A stretch of 64,000 nucleotides of DNA, from assembly GCA_903813345.2 (NCBI GenBank), contig CAIIXF020000005.1, positions 1,302,001 to 1,366,000 of the forward strand. The letters run 5' to 3'. This document shows positions 10,991 through 21,366 of the stretch, one piece after another. Source of the stretch: Owenia fusiformis. Lineage: Eukaryota > Annelida > Polychaeta > Sabellida > Oweniidae. The notes under the pieces were generated by a model. The model was given only the letters and a program-made list of their open reading frames with translations, was not told where the DNA came from and did no database searches. How positions within the stretch are numbered: position 1 is the first letter of the stretch; each line of letters begins with the position of its first letter. The position numbers and the translations under genes were made by a program.

Positions 10991-12391
10991 TTTTGTTGAT
11001 TGAATCAGATCCAAGACTCCATATCATCTGGCATAGAGTAAAATCAATTATCCATATATGTTAAGTCTTTGACCTTGGTACAAATACCCTTTACTTGTTT
11101 CCACAGCCCAATCAATGTCGCTCAAGCCCATTTCTATGTATAAATCCTTAGATATATGAAACAATATGTTATTCCTCTTGTTAACAAATAAATCAATTAT
11201 CCAAATCAATTACCAAGATATGTTTTGAAAGGTCTTTTGATTAACAATTTTGATCAGTTTGTGAAATTATTATGCATTTAAGTGTTAGATGTGTAAGTTA
11301 TGATATGTTTATCCCCGGAAATATATTATATTTGAAATTCAAATGTAGCAAACTACAGTTGGATTACATCATACTACATTCATGATATGAGTCAGTAGAT
11401 AAAAGTGTGGCATTCTTCACTGTCAGCAGAAAAGATCTATATTTTCTCAGACATTTTACGGATTATATGCTTTTATATATTTTTTATTTTCCAAGGAATT
11501 CTGTATACAATGAAAGAGGGAAGCTCTTGATATTAAAAATAGTCCATGCCTTCCAAGTTTTCTCTCTTCCTTGGAGGGAAATGATTTTAGATATAATTTT
11601 TGAATATGGGGATACACTTTCATTTTACTTATTTCTTGTGGTTTCCAGTTATTTTGATCTTCCTTTGATATTTCAAATACAAGCTAAAGATCAATAAAGC
11701 AACAATTGTCACAAACATTCTTTTATTTGATACTTTTAATGAACAAGTTTTTCTCTTAATCATTACAGCTTATTTGAGGCATGATAAATGTGATATACGA
11801 ACATCTGAAGCATAACTTCCTCCAGTTATGAAAGATACAAATCGCTCACTTCAGAAAGGTTAATTAAAGGTGCACGGATATGCCTTGAAGGTGTTTCTTT
11901 AATATTTACTCATCTGTAGCTAGTTTCCATAGCTACAGGGTAGTCTTTCCGGTTGCTATGGCAATGTTCGAAAGTTTTGGCTGATAATTGTAGCCAGATT
12001 TAAGGATCATGGGTATTGTTATTCCTGACTGTTTCTAGGTTACTTCTGAAAAGAAGAGTAAGGTTTGGTACGGATGCTACTTGATGATATTGAGATAAGT
12101 TTTTTTAAGACGTTTTTTAAGAAGTTTTATAGTTGTACAACATTAGATAAAGAACTCAACGAGAAATAATGAACTCATCCTGTTCAAAATCAAAAGTGGA
12201 AAGAAATAGCTCTATTGGTTATAAACTTATAGGGGTTGCCATGGTGATAGATGATGGATATAAGTTATCATTCAAAAAGAAGTTGAAGTAAACAAAATTA
12301 AAGAATAGTTTAAAAAAACATTGTTTTCATACAGATAATTTCTGCTTAATAAGAACCATATTTTACATATGTAATTGGATTAGAACATAGA
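10991..12391. other. AT-rich non-coding stretch
   Basis: A 96-codon plus-strand frame lies at 11407-11697 but has no recognisable protein and very AT-rich, hydrophobic codon content. I treat it as chance. Confidence 0.35.
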
Positions 12392-12426
12392 ATGGGAAGT
12401 GTGTTGTCTTGTACCAGCAAACACAG
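12392..12426 (+). other. Possible alternative first coding exon (MGSVLSCTSKH-)
   Basis: An ATG at 12392 opens 11 codons (MGSVLSCTSKH) and runs into the strong donor CAG|GTAAGT at 12427, leaving two bases of the next codon. MGxxxSC is the kind of N-terminus that can be myristoylated and palmitoylated, though this is a reading of 7 residues only. If real, the rest of the gene lies downstream, beyond the window. Such a short frame next to a donor can arise by chance. Confidence 0.2.
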
Positions 12427-12854
12427 GTAAGTAAAGGCCTTTAGTTTAAGAAATGTCTATTATTAACATCTTCAAGGGTTTTCAAGAACACTTTACGTAC
12501 AGAATAAACTAGTTAGAGATTAATATGAACTTACATCATATCCTTGCGATGTGACCCCTCCCCAACTCCTCACCTCTACAAGATTGGGGGTAAAGCATAG
12601 GGTGGGTGGTGGGGATCAAAAGATATGATGTACAATCATATGATATGGTTAGTAAGTTTAAATGCCAGGATGTGATGCTTCTGTGTTATATACTTCATTA
12701 GCACATCAGTAGTCCCCCTTGGACCTAACAGGAAGCTGAATCTTCATTGTATACCAGTTTTTATCAGAATATCTCAATGTTCCACTCTTTGGCAGAATGC
12801 AAACAGATTTTCAATAAGGTGGCATGTTATTTCCAAATTTTCAACAGAGTGTAG

Positions 12855-13069
12855 CAGAGGTAGATCTGGGAACCAACAAAGGGGGGCCCAAATTTCAAGT
12901 CAAAGAAAAAACTTTGGGCCCCTAAAACCCAAAAGTGGGCCCAAATATTGAGGTCCATTTTCTTCAAAATTTGGCCTGAAATTAAAAAAGATGGCCTTTA
13001 AAGGCCCACTTTTTGGGGCCTTAAGGCCTTTTTTCGCCCAAAGTTTTTCTGGGCCTAGATCTGCCAGTG
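12855..13069. mobile_element. hAT-type MITE, 215 bp
   Basis: The ends are imperfect inverted repeats: CAGAGGTAGATCTGGG on the left, and on the right the reverse complement of CACTGGCAGATCTAGG. Both are flanked by GTGTAG (12849-12854 and 13070-13075). The interior is packed with GGGCCC/AAGGCC palindromes, so the single strand would fold strongly. The CAGWGGCAGATCT-like end resembles hAT elements of the Tip100 kind. It has no coding capacity; the 71-codon minus-strand frame over it is a by-product. Confidence 0.65.
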
Positions 13070-13334
13070 GTGTAGCACCAAGTTGATTTAATGTTATGGA
13101 GAGATCACTACTCATTACAGTTGAAGATTAAATAAACAGAATGAAGGTCTGGAAAGCATTTTTATTAAACATGATGCTGGAGGATAAGGGTAAATTAGAA
13201 CAGAGAATTGATTTCTTAGCTTTATTCATTTCAAGTACTTGGCCAAGGATTCCTTTCACACTGCTAATTCTTGCTAATTGCTTCATTGATTAATTGATCT
13301 AAACATAGCATCAACTATATCCTGTTATTCCCAA

Positions 13335-13515
13335 AATAGCCGTCTGCTATAGCTTATTTCGCTCAATTTCTATCTAAAATATGAATGAACTGTATGATTT
13401 TCCTACATTTTTATACAATTTTCTTATCAACTACATGCCTATTTAGTTTATTCATGGAGTTTTAAGAGATCCACTATTTTTTGCGATCCAAAACATGAAC
13501 CCTTTATGGTATTTT
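13335..13515 (+). repeat. Rep-A copy
   Basis: Plus orientation: CCGTCTGCTATAGCTTATTT, CAATTTCTATCTAAAATATG, AACTACATGCCTATTTAGTT, ending near CAAAACATGAACC. It lies just left of the fold-back element. Confidence 0.6.
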
Positions 13516-13692
13516 ATACATATTGGTTTATATGGCTCATTGATATCTGCCAGTAGGGTGGCTCAAAATAATTTTTTTTTGGAAATGTTATGCTCCCTAC
13601 GTGAATCAAGTTGCATTTTGGGGTAAATATCACCTGTGATTTTTTTCAAATTTTTTAGTCAACTTTTAGGGGTCCCCCACAGCCTTTGAAGT

Positions 13693-13980
13693 TTGCCCAT
13701 AGGCTTTACATTAGTGGGCGTCGCCCCAAAATCGTACTTTGTAGAAGCTTTTTTTCTAGTGATTTATTTATGTTGTCTGAAGAAAAACAACATTGTATAT
13801 GATATGATTAGATGTTTAAATCATCATATTACTCTGTTTCATCATATGAACTTATATAAAAGGTTATACTTACCATATCCTATTACCAAAATATCAGGTA
13901 CATTCGACCAGTATAATTATTTGAACAAGTACAGTTTTAGAGAATCATGTTTCATATATGATTTGGTATTGTCATTATAA
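13693..13980 (+). other. 95-codon frame mirrored in both arms, not a gene
   Basis: The same frame appears at 13693-13980 (+) and 14793-15080 (-), starting at TTG. Comparing the two copies I count 11 amino-acid changing and 2 silent differences, which is the pattern of neutral drift, not of a protein under selection. No ATG starts it and no family is recognised. It is listed only so that it is not mistaken for a gene. Confidence 0.7.
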
Positions 13981-14164
13981 TGGTTTAAACTGTAAAAGGT
14001 ATATTCATTCTTGACATTTAATGTTTTAAACATGATTCAGATCAGCTTTTCTTAGATGTGACACCCTTCCTCTATGATCTGAGCGTACAACACATACATT
14101 GTCACGATGCACCGCATCATGGGTCATTTGAGAGCATTCCTGTACCAGCTTCACTGCTCGTTCA

Positions 14165-14578
14165 GCTGGACATTAACAGAATGCAGGTCTTGACAGAAAT
14201 TCTGGGTTTGAACATAAGTTGGATATGTATGCCATGCAACTGGATTCTCTTGAAGCCATATAAATGGATCTGATTCCAGGAGGTGAGATAAGAGCCATTA
14301 GATCTCTCATTTACTAACATTGCTAGTGATGGTTTAACATTGCCTAAGTGAGCAGCAACTGGGTTGAAGTCAGGCTGTCCTGGTTTGCCAGTTGCAAATT
14401 GTACAGGCCGTGGGATGTTGAGCAGTGCTGTAGCAAGCTCCTGCTCCTCCTCTCTGGCAGTGTATTCGTCGAATAGGGACAAAACAACAAATTCGGGGCA
14501 GAGGTACCATAGATGGCATCTTACACTGCGAAGAGCTGCGTTTGCTATATCAGGGACGTACTTGCGATAGAATTTCTG
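14165..14578 (-). pseudogene. Captured protein-coding fragment in the fold-back loop
   Basis: The minus strand is open for about 138 codons from 14578 to a stop at 14162. The first ~110 codons cover the element's loop, are clearly richer in G+C than the arms, and read like a real protein: RKYVPDIANAALRSVRCHLW, then YLCPEFVVLSLFDEYT, an acidic EEEQE run, and RPVQFATGKPGQPDFNP. There is no start codon at the head and the last ~25 codons run into the arm, so it is a fragment. I recall HLWYL-PE-v-l-LFD-like stretches from uncharacterised invertebrate proteins but cannot name a family. It was probably picked up from a host gene or from the missing autonomous partner. Confidence 0.55.
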
Positions 14579-15228
14579 TCAAGACCTGCATTCTGTTAAT
14601 GATCCAGCTGAATGAGCAGTGAAGCTGGTACAGGAATGCTTTCAAATGACCCATGATGCGGCGCATCGTGACAATGTATGTGTTGTACGCTCAGATCATA
14701 GAGGAAGAGTGTCACATTTAAGAAAAGCTGATCTGAACCATGTTTAAAACATCAAATGTCAAGAATGAATATACTTTTTTCAGTTTAAACCATTATAATG
14801 ACAATACCAAATCATATATGAGACATGATTCTCTAAAACTGTACTTGTTCAAATAATTATACTGGTCGAATGTACCTGATATTTTGTTAATAGGATATTG
14901 TAAGTATAACCTTTTATATAAGTTCATATGATGAAACAGAGTATTATGATGATTTAAACATCTTATAATATCATATACAATGTTGGTTTTCTTCAAACAA
15001 TATAAATAAATCACTAGAAAAAAAGCTTCTATAAAGTACGTTTTTTGGGCGACGCCCACTAATGTTAAGCCTATGGGCAAACTTCAAAGGCCGTGGGGGA
15101 CCCCTAAAAGTTGACTAAAAAAATTGAAAAAAATCACAGGTGATATTTACCCCAAAATGCAACTCGATTCATGTAGGGAGCATAACATTTCCAAAAAAAA
15201 ATCATTTTGAGCCACCCTATCTGCCAGT

Positions 15229-16532
15229 CTTAGAATCTCCTGTTACTTATTGAAACTCCATAGAGAAAACAAAAGGCAATTATAGATATTTTCTTAGAAT
15301 TGAAAATAACATTTGATAACAGCAAGGATTAGAAGAGGCAGGTTTATTACGGTCATTCAAAATCTGGCGATTTTTAAATAAAAAGAACTGAAGGACAAGT
15401 AAACCTAGAAATGTCAATCATGCTCTGCTGAAATGGGGAATAAACAAGACATGAAAGGCCTTTTGGGAAAATGTTTTCTGACTCCAGTGGAATTGAGAAC
15501 ATCTGTTGATGATGACAGAGAGGGATAATATGATTAGATTTTATAACTGACACTGAAGGTGATAGAACTTAAAATGTTGCAGAATTGTAATGTGAATATA
15601 GTTTAGGTTTAGTTTTGTATATGTTTATATTTTGGACAGTACTACATGAAGTAGAGAATAGGTAAGACAAATAATACAAATATTTAATTCTATTTTTGGT
15701 GATTACCTTTATATCACATCCGTGGAATAACAAACTATTGATGTCTAATTAATCAACAATGAACTGCTGGGGATATATAAAACTAAAATTACAAAAACTA
15801 AAAATTACACTGGACGAAGTCGTTACTGGTAGATACCATTTGATATTCAGCGGAAATCACTTGACTTCCCTTGAATATCGGAGAGAAATATGCTAGTTTC
15901 TTGACAAAAATGAAGAAAATTGCTTTATGGAGAAGATTGTGATGGATATTATTGTGATGTTATTCATGCAGTTGAAGAATTTTAAGGTGGATATAGCTAT
16001 AGGATTTATCATATTATTTTTATAAATTGGGATAAACCATTCAATTCATGGATTTATATCATGGACCTTTTGCTCACACATTTTCTTGGGATAACCATTT
16101 TTAAACATTTTTAAACTTTGCGGTACAGTTGTTCAAATAACCATCCAGGAGTGTAGCAGAACAAATGAAAACGAGACATATTATATATTTATATTATATA
16201 TGGTATATGATCACCATGGAAACAGTACTTGTGGTGACCAGTTAATGTTTTATAGATTGACGCTAATGATTCCCTAAATGTATTTTACTATATGCCTATT
16301 GCTTAGGAAAATATTATTACCACCTCATAGTGATTCATGAAGTTATGATTAAGTCTTATTAACAAATATGTTTTTTTGTTTTTTCATATTGTACCTTGAT
16401 GTGACTGTCGCTATGGTTTTGTTGATGTTACTATGATGATGTTGCTGTTACTATGGTAATGTTGCTATACACATTGTTGCATTTTACAGGTAAGTTAAAT
16501 AACATTCTGCATAAATAACTGTATAATATATA
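15229..16532. other. AT-rich non-coding stretch
   Basis: No gene is seen. The end (about 16398-16470) is a low-complexity CTATGGTRATGTTG run leading to TTACAG|GTAAGT at 16491. That donor-like site has only a 12-codon frame in a different phase behind it. Confidence 0.35.
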
Positions 16533-16822
16533 CAGGGTGTTAAAAAAAAACGCAACCCAAAGAAATCGCTATATCTTGGAAAATTCTTATTCAATTGTGT
16601 TCATATTTTCAGGAAAGAAAGAAGGGACTGTGTATGTATAGCTCCTGTTGTTATTAGTTAGTTGTAAAACATGATGTCCTGTACACCTGCTCAAAAGGCA
16701 GTCGTACAAGGAAAATACGAAAAACGCGAATGGAAAATACTGATTCAATTATATTCATTTTTTCAGGAAAAGAAAGAAGATATTGTGTATGTATAGCTCC
16801 TGTTGTTAGTAAGTTGTAAAAC

Positions 16823-17000
16823 ATGATGCATTGGACACCTGCCCAAAAGACTTTTGTTCTAAGGAAATACGAAAAATGCAGTCAGAGGTGACTGCCACAG
16901 CAATAAAACCTAATAACAACTTTCTAACCATAGTGTTTTGGCATTTCATATTTGGCACAAATTATCCTCATTCAATGTGTGGTGAATTTGTAGAGTTTCA
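16823..17000 (+). pseudogene. Broken transposase N-terminus, left arm
   Basis: Starts MMHWTPAQKTFVLRKYEK (from 16823), then shifts frame at about 16877 to a stretch with SEVTATA and FGTNYPHSM. The pattern W-T-P-x-Q-K ... Y-x-K ... S-V/L-T-A-T ... F-G-T-N-x-P/L-H is the helix-turn-helix module (DUF4817-like) at the start of a class of Tc1/mariner-related transposases. It is a non-functional fragment of about 60 codons. An additional shorter piece (MMSCTPAQKAVVQGKYEK) lies just before it in the duplicated unit. Confidence 0.6.
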
Positions 17001-17141
17001 TCAAAATCACTTCAGTGACTTTACAGTCATGGTCAAAATGCCCTCTGAAGTCTGCTGGAACCAGGGCGTTTGACTGCGATTTGAAAGCAGTTCAACCATA
17101 ACTGTAAAGTCCCTGAAGTGATTTTTATTTCACTTTACAAA

Positions 17142-17311
17142 TTAACCATACAGGGAATGAAGATGATTTGTGCCAAATTTGAAGAGCCAAAACACTATGG
17201 CTAGGAAGTTATTTAGTATTTTTGCAGTTGCAGTTAGCCCTGACTGGGTTTTTCGTATTTTCTTAGTACAACTGTCTTTTGAGCAGGTGTCCAATGCATC
17301 ATGTTTTACAA
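17142..17311 (-). pseudogene. Broken transposase N-terminus, right arm
   Basis: The reverse strand starts MMHWTPAQKTVVLRKYEK, then after one frameshift TQSGLTATAKILNNF and FGTNHLHSLYG. It is the same module as in the left arm, in the opposite direction, and equally incomplete. Confidence 0.6.
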
Positions 17312-17437
17312 CTAACCAACTACATGAGCTATACATACACAGTCTCTTTTTCCTTTCCTGAAAAAATGAACATAATTGAACCAGTATTTCTCAAGATATA
17401 GGAATTTCTTTTGGTTGCATTTTTTTTTAACACCCTG

Positions 17438-18289
17438 TACATGTTATATCTAGTAAGTCATGTTCATCACATCTGAACCAATCTGACTTGAAAATATGAA
17501 ATTGGAATATTTTTATTTTCTTAAATCAGAAATATATCTTTAGCTATGAAGGCTTTCTATGCAAATGTCTTAATTGAAAATTCCTTGGCAGGGGATTTCT
17601 GCACCCGATTTGCCCACCAATGATGTGGCCTAGACAGTCGTTGTTTTCACAAGGGCCTGTCTCTCTCATTCACATATTACGTGATCAATTACTAAACAAA
17701 AAATAATAATTTAGACATTACATCTTACTGTTGGTTTAAATTCCTTCTCGTAATTTATGATATCATTAACATGTTATATAACTGATATAGAATATCAATA
17801 AGAGATATTATAAAAACATGTTATATTACCTAACCAAGAACAAATCAACAAAAAAGTATATAGTTTTGTCACAGTTTTGTTCATTGTCTTTCTCCATGGT
17901 CTTTTGATATACAATGGGTCATTTAAGGATCATTAACTGATGTATCAGAGACCAGGCTAGGAATGAAAAGAAAATTTTAGAAAATTGATTTTATGTTAGT
18001 ATTTAATGTTTTATTTTATCACATTTTTATCGTTATAGAATCATTATAGATATATAAATCTACAAACATGTAATTGCACTATCATTGACACATTTTTATT
18101 CATATGATTTGTTGAATGCAAGTAAGTATGTTAGAGTCCTTGTTGGCCTTCTTTGGCCTTTGGGAACTTTTTGGAGTGCCATGTCTACTCTCTGTGTTCT
18201 GTTGTCTTTGAGAAGTCTTTAACTCTCTTTGCTCCTTGTCCTACAATGTAGGCACATATTTAACTCATTTTCCAAAATGGATTAAAGGT
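17438..18289. other. AT-rich non-coding stretch
   Basis: No gene or repeat that I can support. Confidence 0.4.
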
Positions 18290-18516
18290 AATTATTACCA
18301 CCTTGCCGGGCCAGTTCTAGGGGTTTTAGTGCTGGTTTAGAAGGCGTTTATTTTACTATTTCGACCTGAGAAATGTGTGACGTCATAGTGGTGGTCCATA
18401 TGGACCGGTCTAGAATATATTCTGGACCGGCAATTTTCCCCGGGAAATTAGATATCGTTCAATGCATAAGATTTTCTTGCTGTTTCAGTCCTGGTCGTTA
18501 ATGGTGGTAATAATAC
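18290..18516. mobile_element. Possible MITE with ATTATTACCACC ends
   Basis: AATTATTACCACC at the left (about 18290-18302) matches the inverse of GGTGGTAATAAT at the right (about 18503-18514). Inside lie CCATATGG and the 26-bp near-perfect palindrome centred on AGAATATATTCT and bounded by CCGG (about 18400-18425). GC-rich patches (GCCGGGCC, CCCCGGGAAA) set it apart from the flanks. The ends are short, so the call is tentative. Confidence 0.4.
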
Positions 18517-18520
18517 TAAA

Positions 18521-18615
18521 AACGTCATTTCTGCGAGCAATATAGTGAAATATTGGACCTTGGGCCTTCGGCCCTCGGTCCAATATTTCACTATATCGCC
18601 CTTAGAAATGACGTT
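18521..18615. ncRNA. Near-perfect 95-bp hairpin, RNA or fold-back element
   Basis: The left arm (AACGTCATTTCTGCG ... ATAGTGAAATATTGGACC ... GGGCC) and right arm are exactly symmetric around position 18568, with a 3-base TTC loop. I count about six mismatches in 46 pairs, four of them clustered near the AGCAA/GGCGA part. A transcript would fold into one long stem like a microRNA precursor. It could equally be a very short fold-back element or the tip of a larger palindromic repeat. No target duplication is evident. A conserved microRNA is not recognised. Confidence 0.35.
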
Positions 18616-20514
18616 ATTGTACTATTATACAAGTACTAAAAGGTCTAGATTTCAATTTAGTGATTATAATTGTGGTAGGTGTTGCCAGAGAGTGTACACT
18701 TTGAATGATTGGCAAATTCTCTTCCAAAAATATGGCATTGATTTGCACTATCGTCTGAAAAGATACGGCCATAGTTAGGTTAATGAATGCCTTATTTCCA
18801 GTACAGACTAAGGATTTACTCTCTGACAGACTGTCGAAGTAATATCTAGGGTAAAGTAGAATGATTTCATTATTGAAATCATGTTACACACAATGTTAGC
18901 TCAATTATTGATGGTTTGTGTGCTTGTTTGATATTCACAATAATAAAGAATTTAGTCCTATTTGATATTAACACTTCCGTAGTTCCATAGGATTTTTCTC
19001 AATTTGAGTTTTTAATTTGAAGACTCTTGATTTGCTGTTACCAGAGTCCCTCTTTGTTTATAGGTTGCTATAGTGAGGCTCTGTAACCACAATTTCTTGT
19101 TTTTGTTTTTTTACTGTCATTTCTTACAGTAAACGCCATCAGGAATTCTATAGGAGCAATTGGGCACAAAATATGATAATGTCATGCTTACCATAGGAAC
19201 AATTAATAACTATTACTTACCTTATAGACGATGATCCCAATGGTGAAAACATTTGTGTAAATGTAACAATTAAATTGTATCCATGCAATATATTATAGTA
19301 CATTGTACTCTATTTTAGGCTAAATTTGGGTGAACATTATTGCATTATAGTTAAGTTATTGTTGCTATGGTAATATGGAAAATTATACCAAAAATAAATA
19401 ATGGAAATATCATGGAAACATATTCTCACCAATTGACTGACATCAAATGATTTTTTATATATATTATTAAATATGTAGAAAGACTCAAAAACACGCAAAA
19501 TATATCATGGGCACTGCGTCACATATTGTTATTGGAAGCAGAGAGCTTCCTGTTGACTTGATAGTGAAAAACAAAAGAAAAAGAAAAACAAAGGTATAAA
19601 AAATATGTATAAGAATAGGCATACTTGACACAAACATAATGTAAAAAGGTTATTGCTTTAAATTCTACAGGATTTCTCTGTAGTTTTATTTTAGATGAAA
19701 ATTGAGTCATATGTGACAAAAAAATATGACTTAAAGTCATTCATCCAGTCATAGAGCTACTGTCATCTAGAAAATAATGACAAGAAAACAGAAAACCAAA
19801 TTTTTTCAGGAGGAGTGAATTCCTACTAGAAAAGCTGCTGAAACAAAGGGATGATTTAATTTATCATATTTTCACGAAATTGTCAATTCTATCCCAAGAT
19901 TCTGCAGATCTGTGGTTCAAGTTAGATTCTGTGTATAATCTACAAAATTGGAGTGATATACATGTAGTTTAACATATATGATTATGTTGTATGTTATATC
20001 TGAGAAGATGGTTGGCCATAATAAAAGAAATACAAAACATTCCAAATCACTGTATGGATTTCAGAATTTGCATGTGTTTTCAATTAAAAAGTAGGAATTA
20101 GTTAATTGATCCATATTGATCAATCGATTTGTTCTTATTTTGAGAAGCAATGCATCAGACTTAGAAGTGTAGCTCTTCAACATATTAACACCTGGGTTGC
20201 CTTTCTTATTTTAGCTGGTTCTGAAATGCTAGTACCTACCTGGTCTACAAATGCACCCTATTTCCTGAAACTTGAGTTGCATGGTGTAAAAGTAAATCAC
20301 AAACGCTAACATATGAAAAAGACAGAAAAGTTAAAACTACTCACATCTATGCAAAAACATACATATTTTTAAAAGAAATAACAAAGATTTGAAGAGAACA
20401 GAGATGTATGTTACCCAGGTACCAGTGGAACAAATGTATGTAACAAGGATGCATTAATTCTACCATTGATACCCTTTCCTCAAGTTCTTAGTTTCAAAAT
20501 GCAAACTAGACATA
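18616..20514. other. AT-rich non-coding stretch
   Basis: No gene is supported. A mini-frame with donor on the minus strand (19221-19252) is discussed under rejected items. Confidence 0.4.
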
Positions 20515-20640
20515 AATAGAGAATTTAGACTATAATGAAATAATGTGAATGAATCATATAAAAACGAAAAAAATTAAACACTTATTTGAATTCTAGAGAG
20601 AAATTGATTGATAATTGTTACGTCTGCTTTGTCTTAAGTA
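20515..20640 (-). repeat. Rep-A copy
   Basis: AAACACTTATTTGAATTCTA, GAGAGAAATTGATTGATA and CGTCTGC in reverse orientation; the tail end is weak. Confidence 0.5.
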
Positions 20641-21059
20641 GATGGACATTTTATGAATTGGTAAATTGCACTCTTCTCTTGCATTTTTCTTGGTCTAAGC
20701 AACCAGATTCATAATTCCTGAAATCATAAGAACTTGAACGTTTCATCAAAAGCGAAATGATCCAAAAATGATTTATTATAAGGAGTTAGATTTTATATTA
20801 ATCATGTGAGACTTGAAATCGATTGAAAAGACATGGTTAGGAAGGTTGTGACCATCATTGACTCCGATACGTAGAATCCTTTGAAGTTCCAAGCCAATTT
20901 CTAGTATTGCTGAGATACTTTAGATTGCGTCTAATTTGAGTAAGTACTATATTGATGATAGAGAAGCGAAGATGTACTGAATCATTCTGTTATAAACCAC
21001 AACTAGGCCAATTCTGATGCAGTTCATCTCTCCGTGAAAGAAAAATGTTACAGTGGCCA

Positions 21060-21205
21060 GGTTTTAACTGGAATAATAAGTAAATGAGTGGAATTGGCAA
21101 GAAATAAAGTAATCAAGCATGAAGCCAAAACTTGAAGTTTTATAGAAATATAAAAAGAGTGGAATCAGCAAGGAATGAGGTATACAGGTATGTAGACAAA
21201 AGTCC
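21060..21205 (-). repeat. Rep-A partial copy, duplicated tail
   Basis: GAGTGGAATTGGCAAGAAAT and, 80 bp on, GAGTGGAATCAGCAAGGAAT with TATGTAGACAAAAGTCCTAA. Part of the repeat is present twice. Confidence 0.5.
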
Positions 21206-21220
21206 TAACTATATATAAGG

Positions 21221-21359
21221 GTTATGTACTGGGAGGTTTTGGATATGGGGTTTATCCAGAGCGAGATATGCATATCTACCTGAGGGACCGTAGGGACCGA
21301 AGGTAGATGTGCATATCTCACGAGGGATAAACCCCATATCCAAACCGACCGTACATAAC
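21221..21359. repeat. Long hairpin, ~59-bp arms
   Basis: The left arm GTTATGTACTGGGAGG ... GGATATGGGGTTTATCC ... TATGCATATCTACCT pairs with the right arm AGGTAGATGTGCATATCT ... GGATAAACCCCATATCC ... GTACATAAC, with one or two indels. The loop (about 21282-21300) is a small direct repeat of AGGGACCG. It stops only a few bases before the next inverted-repeat element. No coding sense is evident. Confidence 0.65.
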
Positions 21360-21366
21360 TGCATTA

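Larger units (their letters stand above)
13554..15219. mobile_element. Fold-back DNA transposon, 1.67 kb, with ~650-bp inverted arms
   Basis: Left arm about 13554-14202 and right arm about 14573-15219 are inverted copies. Over a 285-bp stretch that I compared base by base they differ at about 13 positions, so they are roughly 95% alike. The ends read TAGGGTGGCTCAAAAT and its inverse. The flanks are TCTGCCAG on both sides (13546-13553 and 15220-15227), an 8-bp target duplication. If the outermost T/A is counted as flank, it is 10 bp (ATCTGCCAGT). 8 bp with a TAGGG end suggests hAT; 10 bp with very long arms would suggest a Mutator-like element. No transposase is visible. The 370-bp loop differs in composition and holds a captured coding fragment. 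Confidence 0.85.
16533..17437. mobile_element. Palindromic Tc1/mariner-type element, 905 bp
   Basis: Starts CAGGGTGTTAAAAAAAA and ends with its inverse, flanked by TA on both sides, as for Tc1/mariner-type transposons. The two halves are inverted copies nearly to the centre (about 17045-17085), so it looks like two left ends joined head to head. The left half carries an extra 154-bp tandem duplication: TTCAATTRTRTTCAT-type sequence recurs at 16589 and 16743, together with TGTGTATGTATAGCTCC. Each half encodes the start of a transposase. Nothing of a catalytic DDE domain remains. Confidence 0.8.

Noticed and set aside
11407-11697. 96-codon plus-strand frame
   Set aside because: AT-rich codons, no domain, no context; a chance open frame.
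16454-16490. ATG frame before the GTAAGT at 16491
   Set aside because: It lies in a low-complexity CTATGGTAATGTTG run, has a different split phase and only about 12 codons.
19221-19252. Minus-strand ATG mini-frame (MFSPLGSSSI) running into a GTAAGT donor in phase 2
   Set aside because: It looks as good as several plus-strand candidates but lies alone on the other strand. I use it as a reminder of how often such patterns arise by chance in AT-rich DNA.
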